A stretch of 64,000 nt of DNA from Anabaena sphaerica FACHB-251 (GCF_014696825.1 NZ_JACJQU010000004.1:186001-250000), one strand, 5' to 3'; shown: positions 26,657 to 37,242, counted from the stretch's first letter. The notes: generated by a model not told the origin, from the letters alone. Numbers and translations are program-made.

Positions 26657-27547
26657 ATGGCAAAATCTCAACCTGATCAGCGAGATGCTACGGGAACAGC
26701 GATCGCACATTTAGGACCCCCAGGAACTTACTCCGAACAAGCAGCTTTTTTTTATCTCAACTGGCTAAAAAGCAATGAAGAGATAGAAGCCACCTTATCT
26801 CCTTACCCCACAATTGCTAAATCATTACAAGCTGTAATTACACAACAAGCTGATATAGCTGTTGTGCCTGTGGAAAATTCCATTGAAGGCAGTGTAAGCA
26901 TGACAATGGATAGCCTCTGGCAGTTAGATAGCTTGCGTATCAAACAGGCTTTGGTTTTGCCCATTAATCATGCTTTAATTTCCTGTGCCAATAGCTTAGA
27001 TAACATTGAAACCGTTTATTCTCATCCTCAAGCATTAGCACAATGTCAAGGATGGTTGGCAAAATTTCTGCCCAATGCCAATTTAATTTCTAGTAACTCC
27101 ACCACAGAAGCACTAGAGCAACTCCCACAAGCACCTACAACAGCGGCAATCTCTTCTAGCAGAGCCGGCGAACTTTATAATTTACCTATCCTCGCCAGTG
27201 GAATTAACGACTATCCCGAAAACTGCACACGCTTTTGGGTAGTGGGTCAAGCGAGTAAGGGGGAAGAGTTGTTAACCCCCACTCACACATCCCTAGCTTT
27301 TAGCGTCCCTGCTAATGTACCAGGCGCACTAGTCAAAGCCCTGGAAGTATTTGCTCATCTGGGAATTAATCTCAGCCGCATTGAATCTCGTCCTACCAAG
27401 CGTTCTTTGGGAGAATACTTATTTTTTCTCGATGTGGAAGCAGCCGTAAACTCACCGCTCATGGAATCAGCTTTAGCGGAATTAAACACTTGCACTGAAG
27501 TTTTAAAAATTTTTGGCAGCTATAGTGTCTTAACAATTAGCACCTAA
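26657..27547 (+). CDS. pheA: Prephenate dehydratase
   Basis: 296 residues from the ATG at 26657; an upstream in-frame start at 26603 would add a non-conserved tail. The catalytic domain (about 12-190) begins with LGPPGTYSEQAA and contains VVPVENSIEGSV and the SSSRAGELYNLPILASGI segment with the catalytic Thr/Ser region. A regulatory ACT domain follows (GALVKALEVF, LSRIESRPTK). It converts prephenate to phenylpyruvate, with likely feedback by phenylalanine. Confidence 0.95.
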   Translation: MAKSQPDQRDATGTAIAHLGPPGTYSEQAAFFYLNWLKSNEEIEATLSPYPTIAKSLQAVITQQADIAVVPVENSIEGSVSMTMDSLWQLDSLRIKQALVLPINHALISCANSLDNIETVYSHPQALAQCQGWLAKFLPNANLISSNSTTEALEQLPQAPTTAAISSSRAGELYNLPILASGINDYPENCTRFWVVGQASKGEELLTPTHTSLAFSVPANVPGALVKALEVFAHLGINLSRIESRPTKRSLGEYLFFLDVEAAVNSPLMESALAELNTCTEVLKIFGSYSVLTIST

Positions 27548-27580
27548 CTAGCATGATTCGTTGCATCAACAGAGTGTTGA

Positions 27581-28234
27581 TTATTGACTCATATTTTTAA
27601 ATGTGTCTTTGAGAACAGAACGTGCTGCTAGATGATTGCGAGTAGAAGTCAAAATTTCGGCTTCTCTTTGCAAACGAGCAGATGTGTCTTGTGCTTCTAA
27701 CAATGCTTGCTGTTCGGGAGCGACACCATAAAGGTTGCTTGCCACCCAGTAAGATAGCTCTGTGGGTAAATCGGGTAAATCTTCTGGTAGTTCAATATCT
27801 TTTTCAGTTAACTTGGCTGAAAGACGGACAACGTCTCGTAGTAGCTGTTCCACATCAGTAGCTAAAGGTCGCAGATCTTGAGATGGTGGATGGTCTTCGA
27901 TCCATTCTACTAAACCCACGCGATAGGGCTTTTCACGCACATACTCTAAAACCCGAAACCTTTGCTGTCCCAAAGTTAACATCTCCATCCGGTCATCGGG
28001 CAACCGCTGACAATGAATAATTTCCGCACAGCATCCAACATTAGCTATTGTGCCTTTGATGGGATCGACCATCAAGACTCCAAACCTGCGATCGCCTGCC
28101 AAAATCGTGTTCATCATGATTCGGTAGCGAAATTCAAATATATGTAGGGGTAATGGTCTGGTGGGAAACAGAACCACTTCGGGCAACGGGAACAGAGGTA
28201 GTTCGCGGACGGCAATTTTAGAAGAGGATGTCAT
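27581..28234 (-). CDS. LON substrate-binding domain protein
   Basis: 217 residues from the Met at 28234. It consists of the Lon N-terminal domain only (ELPLFPLPEVVLFPTRPLPLH, FGVLMVD, GQQRFRVLEYVREKPY) with a helical tail, and lacks the AAA and protease parts. Proteins of this type are common in cyanobacteria next to rpsJ. The str operon terminator separates it from rpsJ, so it probably has its own promoter in 28235-28322. Confidence 0.85.
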   Translation of the reverse strand: MTSSSKIAVRELPLFPLPEVVLFPTRPLPLHIFEFRYRIMMNTILAGDRRFGVLMVDPIKGTIANVGCCAEIIHCQRLPDDRMEMLTLGQQRFRVLEYVREKPYRVGLVEWIEDHPPSQDLRPLATDVEQLLRDVVRLSAKLTEKDIELPEDLPDLPTELSYWVASNLYGVAPEQQALLEAQDTSARLQREAEILTSTRNHLAARSVLKDTFKNMSQ

Positions 28235-28322
28235 TGTTACTTGAGTATAAATTTTATTCTTAAAATATTTTTTTCCTGCTTTTCCCGTACTTTGTTTATA
28301 TTTTATCATTTGTTTTATCGCT

Positions 28323-28356
28323 AATAAAAAGCCCTGAGATAAATTTTCTCAAGGCT
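28323..28356 (-). terminator. Rho-independent terminator after rpsJ
   Basis: On the minus strand AGCCTTGAGA pairs with TCTCAGGGCT (ten pairs, one G-U) around a seven-base loop, followed by TTTTTATT. It closes the str operon before the LON-domain gene. Confidence 0.85.
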
Positions 28357-28503
28357 GAGTTAATATTCATACCAAAAAAATATCCGTTGTCAATGCTCAG
28401 TTATGAGTGGAAAAAGGCAACAGGCAACAGGCAAAAAAATATTTATTTCTCCTCTTCCCTGTTCCCTGTTCTCAATGACCACTGACCAATGACTGCTGAG
28501 TAA

Positions 28504-28821
28504 TTACAATTTGACTTCGATATCTACACCAGATGGTAAATCCAACTTCATCAGCGCATCAATAGTTTTAGAAGAAGGCTGGTAAATATCAATAATCCGA
28601 CGATGGGTGCGGGTTTCAAAATGTTCGCGGGAATCTTTATCTACGTGAGGTGAGCGCAGCACGCAATATATCTTCCGTTTTGTTGGTAAAGGAATAGGTC
28701 CTATAGCTGTAGCGTTAGTCCGGTTAGCTGTGTCTACAATCTTCTCGCAAGATGTATCCAATAAACGTCGGTCAAAAGCCTGTAAGCGAATTCTAATCTT
28801 CTGCTGCTGTAAAGTTGCCAT
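28504..28821 (-). CDS. rpsJ: 30S ribosomal protein S10
   Basis: 105 residues, full length. [14 protein letters not shown] at the start and the conserved loop [22 protein letters not shown] are intact. It is part of the 30S head and also the NusE antitermination factor. In cyanobacteria it is the last gene of the str operon, but here a strong terminator lies between tuf and rpsJ. Confidence 0.97.
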   Translation of the reverse strand: MATLQQQKIRIRLQAFDRRLLDTSCEKIVDTANRTNATAIGPIPLPTKRKIYCVLRSPHVDKDSREHFETRTHRRIIDIYQPSSKTIDALMKLDLPSGVDIEVKL

Positions 28822-28935
28822 CTTCAGTTTTCCAGGTTCTGTGAATTTTTAGATGTTTAGATGTTTATATTTAAGATTTGAGATTTTAGATTCAATCCAA
28901 AATCCAAAATCCAAAATCTCAGATCATTTGTGGGA

Positions 28936-28975
28936 AATAAAAGGAGCAGAGATGAATTTTCAGCATCCCTGCTCC
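28936..28975 (-). terminator. Rho-independent terminator between tuf and rpsJ
   Basis: On the minus strand GGAGCAGGGATG pairs with CATCTCTGCTCC (12 pairs, one G-U) around a nine-base loop, then TTTTATTT. The G-U pair is an A-C mismatch on the other strand, so the structure is directed to minus-strand transcription. Confidence 0.85.
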
Positions 28976-29002
28976 CTGATCATCAGAGCAAAAAGGTGAG
29001 TT

Positions 29003-30232
29003 CTATTTCAGAATCTTGGATACTACACCTGCACCAATTGTCCGGCCACCTTCACGAATAGCGAAACGCATACCTTGCTCAATCGCGATCGCGTTGATTA
29101 GTTCTACTGTCATTTTGATGCGATCGCCTGGCATTACCATTTCTACGGCGCTACCATCGTCAGCGGTGTAGCTTTGAATGGTACCAGTTACATCAGTTGT
29201 CCGTACATAGAACTGAGGACGATAACCTGCGAAAAATGGTGTTTTCCGACCACCTTCTTTCTCAGTCAAAACGTAAACTTCACCTTCAAAGTTGGTGTGA
29301 GGCTTAATTGAACCTGGCTTGGCAATTACCATACCCCGTTCAATATCAGCCTTTTGAATACCCCGGAGTAGTACACCTGCGTTATCTCCAGCCATACCTT
29401 GTTCAAGACTCTTCTTGAACATTTCAATTCCGGTTACGGTGGTGGCGCGAGTATCTCTAATACCTACCAATTCAACGTTATCACCAACTTTGACAATACC
29501 GCGTTCAATCCGACCGGTAGCCACCGTACCACGACCTGTGATGGAGAACACGTCTTCCACAGCCATCAGGAAGGGCTGGTCAACAGCACGCTCAGGAGTA
29601 GGAATGTAAGAATCTACAGCATCCATCAGTTCATAGATTTTATCTACCCAGGGGTTTTCTCCCCGTTGGGTCTTAGGATTCTTGGCCATTGCTTCCAAAG
29701 CTTGTAGACCAGAACCTTTGATAATGGGGATATCATCACCGGGGAAATCATAACTGGTCAGCAGTTCCCGGAGTTCTAATTCTACTAATTCCAAAAGTTC
29801 TGGGTCATCCATTAAATCTTCTTTATTCAAGAAGACAACCAAGCTGGGAACACCTACCTGTTTTGCCAACAGGATGTGTTCGCGGGTTTGGGGCATAGGA
29901 CCGTCGGTAGCAGCAACTACCAGAATACCGCCATCCATCTGAGCCGCACCAGTGATCATGTTTTTCACATAGTCAGCGTGTCCGGGACAGTCTACGTGAG
30001 CATAGTGCCGCTTTTCGGTTTCATACTCAACGTGAGCGGTATTGATTGTAATACCCCGTGCTTTTTCTTCGGGAGCGTTATCGATTTGGTCGTAGCCCTT
30101 AGCTACAGCCTGACCCATAGCTGCCAAAGTCATGGTAATAGCTGCTGTTAAAGTAGTTTTACCGTGGTCAACGTGGCCAACAGTACCGATATTAACGTGG
30201 GGTTTATTTCTTTCAAACTTTGCGCGTGCCAT
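29003..30232 (-). CDS. tuf: Elongation factor Tu
   Basis: 409 residues, the usual cyanobacterial length. P-loop GHVDHGKTT, switch [18 protein letters not shown] and the two beta-barrel domains are complete. It delivers aminoacyl-tRNA to the ribosome. It follows fusA by 22 bases. Confidence 0.99.
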   Translation of the reverse strand: MARAKFERNKPHVNIGTVGHVDHGKTTLTAAITMTLAAMGQAVAKGYDQIDNAPEEKARGITINTAHVEYETEKRHYAHVDCPGHADYVKNMITGAAQMDGGILVVAATDGPMPQTREHILLAKQVGVPSLVVFLNKEDLMDDPELLELVELELRELLTSYDFPGDDIPIIKGSGLQALEAMAKNPKTQRGENPWVDKIYELMDAVDSYIPTPERAVDQPFLMAVEDVFSITGRGTVATGRIERGIVKVGDNVELVGIRDTRATTVTGIEMFKKSLEQGMAGDNAGVLLRGIQKADIERGMVIAKPGSIKPHTNFEGEVYVLTEKEGGRKTPFFAGYRPQFYVRTTDVTGTIQSYTADDGSAVEMVMPGDRIKMTVELINAIAIEQGMRFAIREGGRTIGAGVVSKILK

Positions 30233-30254
30233 GAATGCTCGTTTCCTTTTTTAA

Positions 30255-32333
30255 TTATGCGTTCCCTTTGCTTTTTGCAATGATAGTTTCAGCCACGCTG
30301 CGAGGCACCTCTTCGTAGTGGCTGAATTCCATCGTAAAGATACCCCGGCCTTGGGTCTTAGACCGGATATCTGTGGCGTAACCAAACATAGTCGCTAGTG
30401 GGACTTTGGATGACACCTTAGCGAGTCCCTGTTCAGTGCTTTGCCCTTCAATCTGCCCCCGACGGGCAATGAGGTCGCCAATAACGTTCCCGATAAAGTC
30501 TTCAGGAACTTCTACCTCTACTTTCATCATAGGCTCTAACAGTACGGGAGAAGCTTTCGATACTGCCTCTTTCATCGCCATTGAACCAGCGATTTTGAAA
30601 GCCATTTCTGAAGAGTCTACATCGTGGTAGGAGCCATCTACCAAGGTAGCTTTGACATCAATGAGTGGATATCCAGCGACAACACCAGATTCACAACATT
30701 CTTTCATTCCCTGTTCTGCGGGGTTTATATACTCTTTAGGTACAGAACCACCGACAATTTTGGAGACGAATTCAAAGCCAGTGCCAGGTTCTCCTGGAGC
30801 CAAATCAATCACAACGTGACCGTACTGGCCTTTACCACCACTTTGGCGGATAAATTTACCTTCTATTCTGGTTACAGCTTTACGAATTGTTTCCCGGTAA
30901 GCTACTTGTGGCGCACCCACGTTGGCTTCTACCTTGAATTCACGTAACATCCGATCTACGAGAATTTCCAGGTGTAACTCTCCCATCCCCGCAATCACGG
31001 TTTGGTTAGTTTCTGGGTCAACACGGACACGGAAGGTAGGATCTTCTTCTGACAAAGATTGTAGTGCCTTTGACAGCTTATCCATGTCGTTCTTGGTTTT
31101 GGGTTCAACCGCTACCGAGATCACAGGCTCAGGAATAAATAGGGATTCCAGTATCACTGGTGATCCTTCATCACAAAGGGTATCACCTGTCAAGGTATCT
31201 TTTAATCCCAGTGCAGCGCCTAAATCACCTGCTCGTAGTTCATCCACGTCTTGTCGATCATCTGCTTTCATCAGCACCAGGCGGGAAATCCGTTCTTTCT
31301 TGTCTTTACTGGCGTTAAGGACGTAGCTACCCTTTTTCAATACACCAGAATAAACACGAACGAAGGTTAGGCGACCGTAGGGGTCAGCCATGATCTTGAA
31401 TGCCAGAGCAGCTAGAGGTTCGCTGTCATCAGCCCGGCGTTCAACAGTCTCGCCATTTGGCAATAAGCCTTGAATTGGTGGTACTTCAATTGGTGCTGGC
31501 AGGTAATCTACAACTGCATCCAGCATCAACTGCACACCTTTATTTTTGAATGCTGAACCACAAAGCACGGGTACGATTGTTCCGGCAATTGTACCTTTAC
31601 GCAGGGCAGTACGAATTTCGGCTTCTGTAAGTTCTTCACCCTCGAAGTACTTAGTCATCAGGGCATCACTGGTTTCCGCTACGGCTTCTATTAGCTTAGT
31701 GCGGTATTCTGTTACCTGTGCTTGTAATTCGTCAGGAATTTCTGTTTCCTGAATATCGGTTCCTTGGTCGTTGGCATAAATATATGCACACATCCGCACC
31801 AAGTCAATGATGCCTTTAAAGTCGTTTTCACTACCTATTGGCAGTTGAATAGCAATGGCATTTGCCCGCAAGCGATCGCGCATTTGCTCGTGTACTTTAA
31901 AGAAGTTCGCACCTGTGCGATCCATCTTGTTAATAAAAGCGATTCGAGGCACTTTATAGCGATCTGCCTGCCTCCATACTGTCTCAGATTGAGGTTGAAC
32001 ACCACCTACGGAACAAAAGACGGCGATTACACCATCTAACACACGCATGGAACGTTCAACTTCAATTGTGAAGTCAACGTGGCCTGGAGTGTCAATAATG
32101 TTAATTTGATGATCTTTCCAGCTGGTGCTAATCGCAGCAGCAGTAATGGTAATTCCCCGCTCCCGCTCCTGATCCATCCAGTCTGTTACAGCAGTTCCTT
32201 CGTGAACTTCACCAATTTTATGAATTATCCCAGAGTAAAACAATATTCTCTCTGTTGTCGTCGTTTTGCCCGCATCTATATGCGCCGCAATACCGATATT
32301 GCGTACTTTCTCCAGCGGGTTTATGCGTGCCAC
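30255..32333 (-). CDS. fusA: Elongation factor G
   Basis: 692 residues, full-length EF-G: G domain ([28 protein letters not shown]), domain II, and domains III-V ([18 protein letters not shown]). It drives translocation. The str position between rpsG and tuf supports the housekeeping copy. Confidence 0.98.
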   Translation of the reverse strand: MARINPLEKVRNIGIAAHIDAGKTTTTERILFYSGIIHKIGEVHEGTAVTDWMDQERERGITITAAAISTSWKDHQINIIDTPGHVDFTIEVERSMRVLDGVIAVFCSVGGVQPQSETVWRQADRYKVPRIAFINKMDRTGANFFKVHEQMRDRLRANAIAIQLPIGSENDFKGIIDLVRMCAYIYANDQGTDIQETEIPDELQAQVTEYRTKLIEAVAETSDALMTKYFEGEELTEAEIRTALRKGTIAGTIVPVLCGSAFKNKGVQLMLDAVVDYLPAPIEVPPIQGLLPNGETVERRADDSEPLAALAFKIMADPYGRLTFVRVYSGVLKKGSYVLNASKDKKERISRLVLMKADDRQDVDELRAGDLGAALGLKDTLTGDTLCDEGSPVILESLFIPEPVISVAVEPKTKNDMDKLSKALQSLSEEDPTFRVRVDPETNQTVIAGMGELHLEILVDRMLREFKVEANVGAPQVAYRETIRKAVTRIEGKFIRQSGGKGQYGHVVIDLAPGEPGTGFEFVSKIVGGSVPKEYINPAEQGMKECCESGVVAGYPLIDVKATLVDGSYHDVDSSEMAFKIAGSMAMKEAVSKASPVLLEPMMKVEVEVPEDFIGNVIGDLIARRGQIEGQSTEQGLAKVSSKVPLATMFGYATDIRSKTQGRGIFTMEFSHYEEVPRSVAETIIAKSKGNA

Positions 32334-32430
32334 AGTTACCTCCTATAATTTTTGCCCCATGATATCTTGTATATTACTCTTTGTTAAGATTCTATACTTT
32401 TACGGAAAACCGTCTTTTGCAAGAACTGAC

Positions 32431-32463
32431 GATATACCGCTTTCAATCAAGCGATATATCGCT
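32431..32463. other. Hairpin in the rpsG-fusA spacer
   Basis: GATATACCGC pairs with GCGATATATC (nine of ten) around a ten-base loop; AGCGATATATCGCT (32450-32463) is itself a palindrome. It lies just after the rpsG stop. No T-run on the minus strand, so it is not an obvious terminator; an RNA-stability or processing element is possible. Confidence 0.4.
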
Positions 32464-32470
32464 GCTCCAC

Positions 32471-32941
32471 TTAGTAACGGTAGTGTGCAAATGCTTTGTT
32501 CGCTTCAGCCATGCGGTGCGTTTCTTCCCGCTTGCGAATGGCGCTTCCTGTTTCGTTAGCAGCATCCATTAACTCATTTGCTAATCTACTGGCCATGGTG
32601 CGCCCTGGCCTAGACCTAGAAAATTGTACTAACCAACGCAATGCCAGGGTAGTCCCCCGATCAGAACGTACTTCCATTGGTACTTGGTAAGTTGCTCCAC
32701 CTACTCGTCGAGCTTTTACTTCCACCAAAGGAGTTGCGTTACGCACTGCTCTTTCAAATGTTTCCAAAGCACTACCACCAGTGCGCTCTTCAATAGTTTT
32801 TAAAGCATCATAAACAATTCTGGCGGCAAGTGACTTTTTGCCATGACGCATTATCCGCCGCATCATCATATTAACGAGGCGACTGTTATACACTGAGTCA
32901 GGCGGAACTGAGCGCCTTTGACTAACACCACGACGAGACAT
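32471..32941 (-). CDS. rpsG: 30S ribosomal protein S7
   Basis: 156 residues, the standard length, with [18 protein letters not shown] at the start and the conserved [20 protein letters not shown] region. Primary 16S rRNA-binding protein of the 30S head. It is followed by fusA. Confidence 0.98.
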   Translation of the reverse strand: MSRRGVSQRRSVPPDSVYNSRLVNMMMRRIMRHGKKSLAARIVYDALKTIEERTGGSALETFERAVRNATPLVEVKARRVGGATYQVPMEVRSDRGTTLALRWLVQFSRSRPGRTMASRLANELMDAANETGSAIRKREETHRMAEANKAFAHYRY

Positions 32942-33303
32942 ACTTCATCCTTGAATTCGGAATTTGGCAACGAAATTATATGTTATCAGAACATAGGAAG
33001 CTAAAAGCGGTCTAAACAGCCGCTTAAATTTCCCTGAGTTTTGGCTTTAATTGCAATAAAGCTAAACTAATTGACCTGTTAACCCTTGACCAGAAACGCC
33101 AGGCGACAACATTATTAACTTCAATCTTGACATTAAAGTGCTGCCATCGCTTCTGTGTATTCTGCTTTTAAACTCTTACACTTGCTTGCTTAGTCCAAGT
33201 TACAGCTTAATTTCTTAAACAAGAATACGCCGCTAGATTCTGTGTTTTATCGGGACTGAAATCAGACGATTAATCGTTATTGATGCGATTAATCGCCTAG
33301 TTC
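32942..33303. other. Long rpsL-rpsG spacer
   Basis: 362 bases without a gene, long for a str operon. It has a small AGCGG/CCGCT hairpin near 33008-33026 and two CGATTAATCG palindromes around 33267-33297. It could hold a secondary promoter for rpsG or a site of S7 translational control; nothing decisive is visible. Confidence 0.4.
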
Positions 33304-33687
33304 CTATTTTTTGGCTTCTTTTGGGCGCTTAGTTCCATATTTGGAACGCCCTTGTTTCCGGTCTTTAACTCCGGCTGTATCTAAGGTGCCACGAATAATG
33401 TGGTATCTCACGCCTGGTAAGTCCTTTACCCGACCACCACGAATCATCACAACAGAGTGTTCTTGCAAGTTGTGGCCAATACCTGGAATGTAAGCTGTGA
33501 CTTCAAATCCAGAAGTTAGTCTGACCCTTGCTACTTTGCGGAGGGCTGAGTTTGGTTTTTTGGGAGTGGTTGTATATACTCTGGTACATACTCCTCGACG
33601 TTGAGGACATTGTTTCAGAGCAGGGGACTTGGTTTTCTGACGCGCTAGTTCGCGTTCACTACGGATTAGCTGCTGTATTGTTGGCAT
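33304..33687 (-). CDS. rpsL: 30S ribosomal protein S12
   Basis: 127 residues. The streptomycin-region motif [16 protein letters not shown] and the [24 protein letters not shown] loop are intact and wild-type-like. Decoding-centre protein and first gene of the str operon. Confidence 0.98.
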   Translation of the reverse strand: MPTIQQLIRSERELARQKTKSPALKQCPQRRGVCTRVYTTTPKKPNSALRKVARVRLTSGFEVTAYIPGIGHNLQEHSVVMIRGGRVKDLPGVRYHIIRGTLDTAGVKDRKQGRSKYGTKRPKEAKK

Positions 33688-33734
33688 GAGTTACAGCGCG
33701 TTAAGCTGCTTATGTTCTATTTTAACAAATCCTG

Positions 33735-33764
33735 ATTATAGCGTTTTTTAGGTTTTTACGTCAA
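33735..33764 (-). promoter_or_regulatory. Strong promoter of the str operon
   Basis: On the minus strand TTGACG and TATAAT are 18 bases apart, with an A-tract immediately upstream of the -35 that resembles an UP element. Transcription would start near 33727, about 40 bases before the rpsL ATG. This is close to the consensus for the housekeeping sigma factor. Confidence 0.8.
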
Positions 33765-33846
33765 TTTTTTTTTGAGGAGTCAGGAGGAGGCAGTACAGTC
33801 TTGGGGTCTCACGCCACTCCCTACAAATCGGGAAACCTGCAAGGGC

Positions 33847-34081
33847 GGGGTGGCTCCCTCACAGGGGTAGGTTTTTAATATTATCTGTGAAGGCAGGACT
33901 AGGAAGACAAGGAGGTATTGTAGACAAGGAAGATTTTAGATGCGAAATAGTCTTTTAACGGAGTGTTATCGTTACCAAAAAAACATAATCCTGTACGGTT
34001 TTCCTCCCTTGTCTACCTTGTCCCCCAAGTCTTGCCCTCAGGACAATGTAAAATACCTACCCTTGTGATGGGGTGGCTCCC
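33847..34081. mobile_element. Foldback element with flanking 12-base direct repeats
   Basis: A 210-base imperfect inverted repeat (33859-34068) begins TCACAGGGGTAGG and ends with the complement CCTACCCTTGTGA. Further in, GGCAGGACTAGGAAGACAAGG faces its near-complement around 34005-34040. Both sides carry GGGGTGGCTCCC (33847-33858 and 34070-34081), which looks like a target duplication. No coding capacity. It sits about 95 bases upstream of the str promoter. Confidence 0.6.
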
Positions 34082-34154
34082 CAAGTGGAGCAACTAACTG
34101 CCGTTCAGGAGGTTTGGGACTGGGGACTGGTGAAAATTCATTTTTGCCTGTTGC

Positions 34155-34478
34155 CTATGCCATAGAGAAAGAATTACCACAGCTACAGGAAGCGGTGGCG
34201 ATGGGGTTGTAGAAGCGAAAACCTCCACCCATAAGATCTTCTGAATAGTCTAGGGTCAAACCGTGGATATATTTTATGCTTTCTTTGTCTATGACCAGTT
34301 GAATGTTATTAACGTCAAAAACCTGATCTTCAACTTTGACGGCTTCATCAAAGGAAATATCGTATAACCAACCCGAACAGCCACCTGGTTTCACCCGCAA
34401 GCGAAACAGTATATTTGGCTGTTGTTTGGATTTTAATCGCCCGATCTCGTTCGTGGCGGCTGGACTCAAATGAATCAT
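34155..34478 (-). CDS. A-type iron-sulfur cluster carrier (IscA/SufA/HesB family)
   Basis: 107 residues. The three conserved cysteines are present: one in KPGGCSGW and two in the C-terminal CSCGNSF. It carries or delivers Fe-S clusters to target proteins. It stands alone, not beside nif or suf genes, so the housekeeping IscA/SufA role is more likely than a nitrogenase one. Confidence 0.92.
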   Translation of the reverse strand: MIHLSPAATNEIGRLKSKQQPNILFRLRVKPGGCSGWLYDISFDEAVKVEDQVFDVNNIQLVIDKESIKYIHGLTLDYSEDLMGGGFRFYNPIATASCSCGNSFSMA

Positions 34479-34527
34479 GGAATTTTGGTAGCAATCAGAA
34501 CATCCATATTCAATATTACAGGAGTTT

Positions 34528-34612
34528 AGGAGGCAGGGGAGCAGGGGAGCAGGGGAGCAGGGGAGAAAATTCTTTCCCAGTTCCCAGTCCCCAGTCCCCA
34601 GTCACTTGTCAC
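34528..34612. repeat. AGGGGAGC and CCCCAGT tandem repeats
   Basis: Four AGGGGAGC units followed by repeated CAGTTCC/CAGTCCC units between the Fe-S carrier and cupin genes; typical spacer repeats of this genome. Confidence 0.65.
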
Positions 34613-35021
34613 TACGAGCATAGTCATCTTGGTAGCGAATAATATCATCTTCGCCCAAGTACTCGCCATTTTGAACTTCAATCAAAATTAAGGGAATTAC
34701 GCCAGGATTTTCTAAGCGATGAACAGTGCATTGTGGTACATAAGTAGACTCATTATTACTGAGTAAAACTTCGCTTTCACCACAAACTACCTTGGCAGTG
34801 CCGGAAACGACGATCCAGTGTTCACTACGATGGTGGTGCATTTGTAGACTGAGGCGGTGTCCTGGTTTAACTTCGATGCGTTTAATTTTGTAACCTCTTC
34901 CTTCTTCTAAAACTGTAAAAGAACCCCAAGGGCGTAGTTCACCGGCAGCCACGCCTTTAGTATTAATGGTGGCGCTGAGGGTGAGAGTATTGTTGGGGAC
35001 GGCTTGTGTAAATTGAGTCAT
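34602..35021 (-). CDS. Cupin protein, mannose-6-phosphate isomerase type II C-terminal domain
   Basis: 139 residues from the Met at 35021. It holds the cupin metal motif in LSLQMHHHRSEHWIVVSG and the RPWGSF lead-in typical of the isomerase half of GMP/PMI fusion enzymes. As a stand-alone domain it may interconvert mannose 6-phosphate and fructose 6-phosphate, which would feed GDP-mannose and surface glycans. Confidence 0.88.
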   Translation of the reverse strand: MTQFTQAVPNNTLTLSATINTKGVAAGELRPWGSFTVLEEGRGYKIKRIEVKPGHRLSLQMHHHRSEHWIVVSGTAKVVCGESEVLLSNNESTYVPQCTVHRLENPGVIPLILIEVQNGEYLGEDDIIRYQDDYARSDK

Positions 35022-35283
35022 AGTTACCTCATTTGGAAACATACCAAGAAGTTATTATTCTTAATATTTACTGAAACGATGGTGATTGATATCGCTAACG
35101 GGAAAATGAGCAATTCAATTTCACTTTGCTAACCATAGCAAAATGAAAGGTCATGGACTAACCCATTACTAGCAAAAGTCCTGGGTCTACACTAACTCTT
35201 CATTAAAGAGAATGTCAGCTTGTTCTCAACTTTAAAAATATTGTTTCTAATTTTGCATTTTTAGTTTTGAATCGATAGGTTAT

Positions 35284-37242
35284 CTACCGTGGGTTAAGGA
35301 AAATACCAATACCGTTATGGACACGGGCGGCTGTATTGGGTGAACGGTCGAGTAATTGCCCTCCCAAGTATAAACTAGTAGAACTACCACCGTCCAAATT
35401 CAGGGCATTCACACAACCCATAACCTGCATTAATTGTGCGTGTTCGGCTAATGTAGGTCCTGGTCCTCCAGGGCGATTATGTACGGCTGCAATCATCAAA
35501 TTACCTGCGGTATTGGTGCAAATGGCGCTGCGAACAGCTTTTTCGGCGATGAAGGCATTGCTGAATTTTTCGGCTTCAGCATCGAGGACAATTTGCCGAT
35601 TTTGGATCAAAAGTGGACCTGCGCCGATAATGTGGGGATAACGGCTAAAATCAGCAGAGGTGGTGGAACTGGAAATAGTGGCTTTTGTGCCAACAGGTAA
35701 TTTAGGTGCGTTATTGGTAGCCGTACCGCGTAGGGTAAGAAGGTAGCCGTCTTTAGGAATAGGAATGGGGGTTACACCTACTTTACCACCTGATAGCTGG
35801 TTGGTAATTTGGTCTTTTTGGACGAGGAGGATGATTTCATTATCTGTGAGGGGTGTGTAAGTAGACCCCCAAAGAGGGGTATAACGGGCAATACCATTTT
35901 GTACGTAGCCGCTGTTAAGAAAAAGAATTGGTAAAGGCTGGTTATTGGTGCTGATTAAAGTTTCGTTTAAAGTGAGGCGGCCAAAATAAAATTCTCCAGA
36001 ATCATTCCAAGCGATCGCACCTCGGTTGAGAATAGGTCCTGATACCCACTGATTATCTCGACGTACTGCGCCCAAAGGTAATTTGTTATTGCGGTTAAAA
36101 TAACCCCCGTTAATGCCTGCTACGGCTAAATAACGCTGTGCTGTTTGCATCAAGGGAGCAGTACCTGTTTGGCTTTCTGGGTTTGCCCACATTGGTTTTA
36201 ATGTTAACCCAAGCACGCGAGGATTAATTTCTAACCAAACGACGGGAAAGCTTTGTGTACCAGAATTTATAAATCTTTGTTGCCAGCGTAATCCCTTAGA
36301 CCAGGTAATATCCCGTGCTACTAAAGCATCAGGTCGAATATCGATAACTAAGCGACTAGGATTAGCAAGGGTGCTGATTCGGGGAGATGAACCAAAGGGG
36401 ACACTCAGACGAATATTAGTTTGGTTACTGACCATCTCCACCTGTTGAATCAGGGGTTCAGGGGTTACTTCTAAGGTTAATTGTTTTGACTGGTCTGGTG
36501 GTGATATTGGTGGCTGGGGTGTATAGCGTTGAATTAAGGCATTATCAGCCGTACTATCTAGGATAATGAGCCACTCTCTATTTGGTGGTCCAGGGGGTTG
36601 GGAAGTTGGCGCGTTGGGGTTTACGGGTCTTTTTATCGGTTGACCTTGTGTAACTTTCCAGGGAGTGGGACGATCTAAATCAACAACGAGGCGATCGCCC
36701 CAAGTTTGTTTTCCCTGACGAATATTGTTTATTTTTGCTTGAGGGGTAGAAATTACCAAAGTATTGCCATTCGCTTGCATTTGCCAGCCTGCTGTTTGAG
36801 CAAAACTAGAAATATCTAAATAGCGATATCCTCCCAACAGTTTGGCGTTTAAAGCTAGTGGTGGTGTGAGTGAAGAAAACCACTCTACTGGTTGTAGTTG
36901 AGGATTAGTGGTATTTAATAAATCTACTCCCATCAATTGCCTCAGCGCCCCATCACTGAGATGAGTTATCACTGTACCAGCTATTCCCTGTTGCTGTAAC
37001 CATCCTCCTACTAAAGTACGACCATTGAGGGTAATTTGAGTACCTGATGATGGTGTTGGTAGCTGAGAAGTCAAATTGGGGAGAGTTTGAGGAGTTGTCG
37101 GCGGCTGTTTGGCGTTAGTGGCACAGGTAGCAATTAAGCACAATGCCGTCGAAAGAATGGGCGACACAGAATAGCGAAAAAACCGCCGATTGCTAATTAG
37201 GTCAATGGTATTGAAGTATGCTTGTCGGCAAAGATTCGGCAT
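35284..37242 (-). CDS. Secreted phosphodiester glycosidase family protein (NAGPA/DUF2233)
   Basis: 652 residues. The N-terminal hydrophobic stretch (about 25-43) is a signal peptide or anchor. Residues about 50-320 form a beta-rich, Pro-rich region with AMIN-like pieces (DRLVVDLDRPTPW, SRLVIDIRPDALV). The C-terminal part has the phosphodiester glycosidase motifs GINGGYFNRNN, RSAICTNTAGNLMIAAV and NALNLDGGSSTSLYL. It probably acts on phosphodiester-linked sugars in the periplasm or envelope. It reads away from the glutamate synthase gene. Confidence 0.85.
   Translation of the reverse strand: MPNLCRQAYFNTIDLISNRRFFRYSVSPILSTALCLIATCATNAKQPPTTPQTLPNLTSQLPTPSSGTQITLNGRTLVGGWLQQQGIAGTVITHLSDGALRQLMGVDLLNTTNPQLQPVEWFSSLTPPLALNAKLLGGYRYLDISSFAQTAGWQMQANGNTLVISTPQAKINNIRQGKQTWGDRLVVDLDRPTPWKVTQGQPIKRPVNPNAPTSQPPGPPNREWLIILDSTADNALIQRYTPQPPISPPDQSKQLTLEVTPEPLIQQVEMVSNQTNIRLSVPFGSSPRISTLANPSRLVIDIRPDALVARDITWSKGLRWQQRFINSGTQSFPVVWLEINPRVLGLTLKPMWANPESQTGTAPLMQTAQRYLAVAGINGGYFNRNNKLPLGAVRRDNQWVSGPILNRGAIAWNDSGEFYFGRLTLNETLISTNNQPLPILFLNSGYVQNGIARYTPLWGSTYTPLTDNEIILLVQKDQITNQLSGGKVGVTPIPIPKDGYLLTLRGTATNNAPKLPVGTKATISSSTTSADFSRYPHIIGAGPLLIQNRQIVLDAEAEKFSNAFIAEKAVRSAICTNTAGNLMIAAVHNRPGGPGPTLAEHAQLMQVMGCVNALNLDGGSSTSLYLGGQLLDRSPNTAARVHNGIGIFLNPR

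Noticed and set aside
28500-33700. Antisense open frames across the str operon
   Set aside because: All are mirror frames of highly conserved ribosomal and elongation factor genes.
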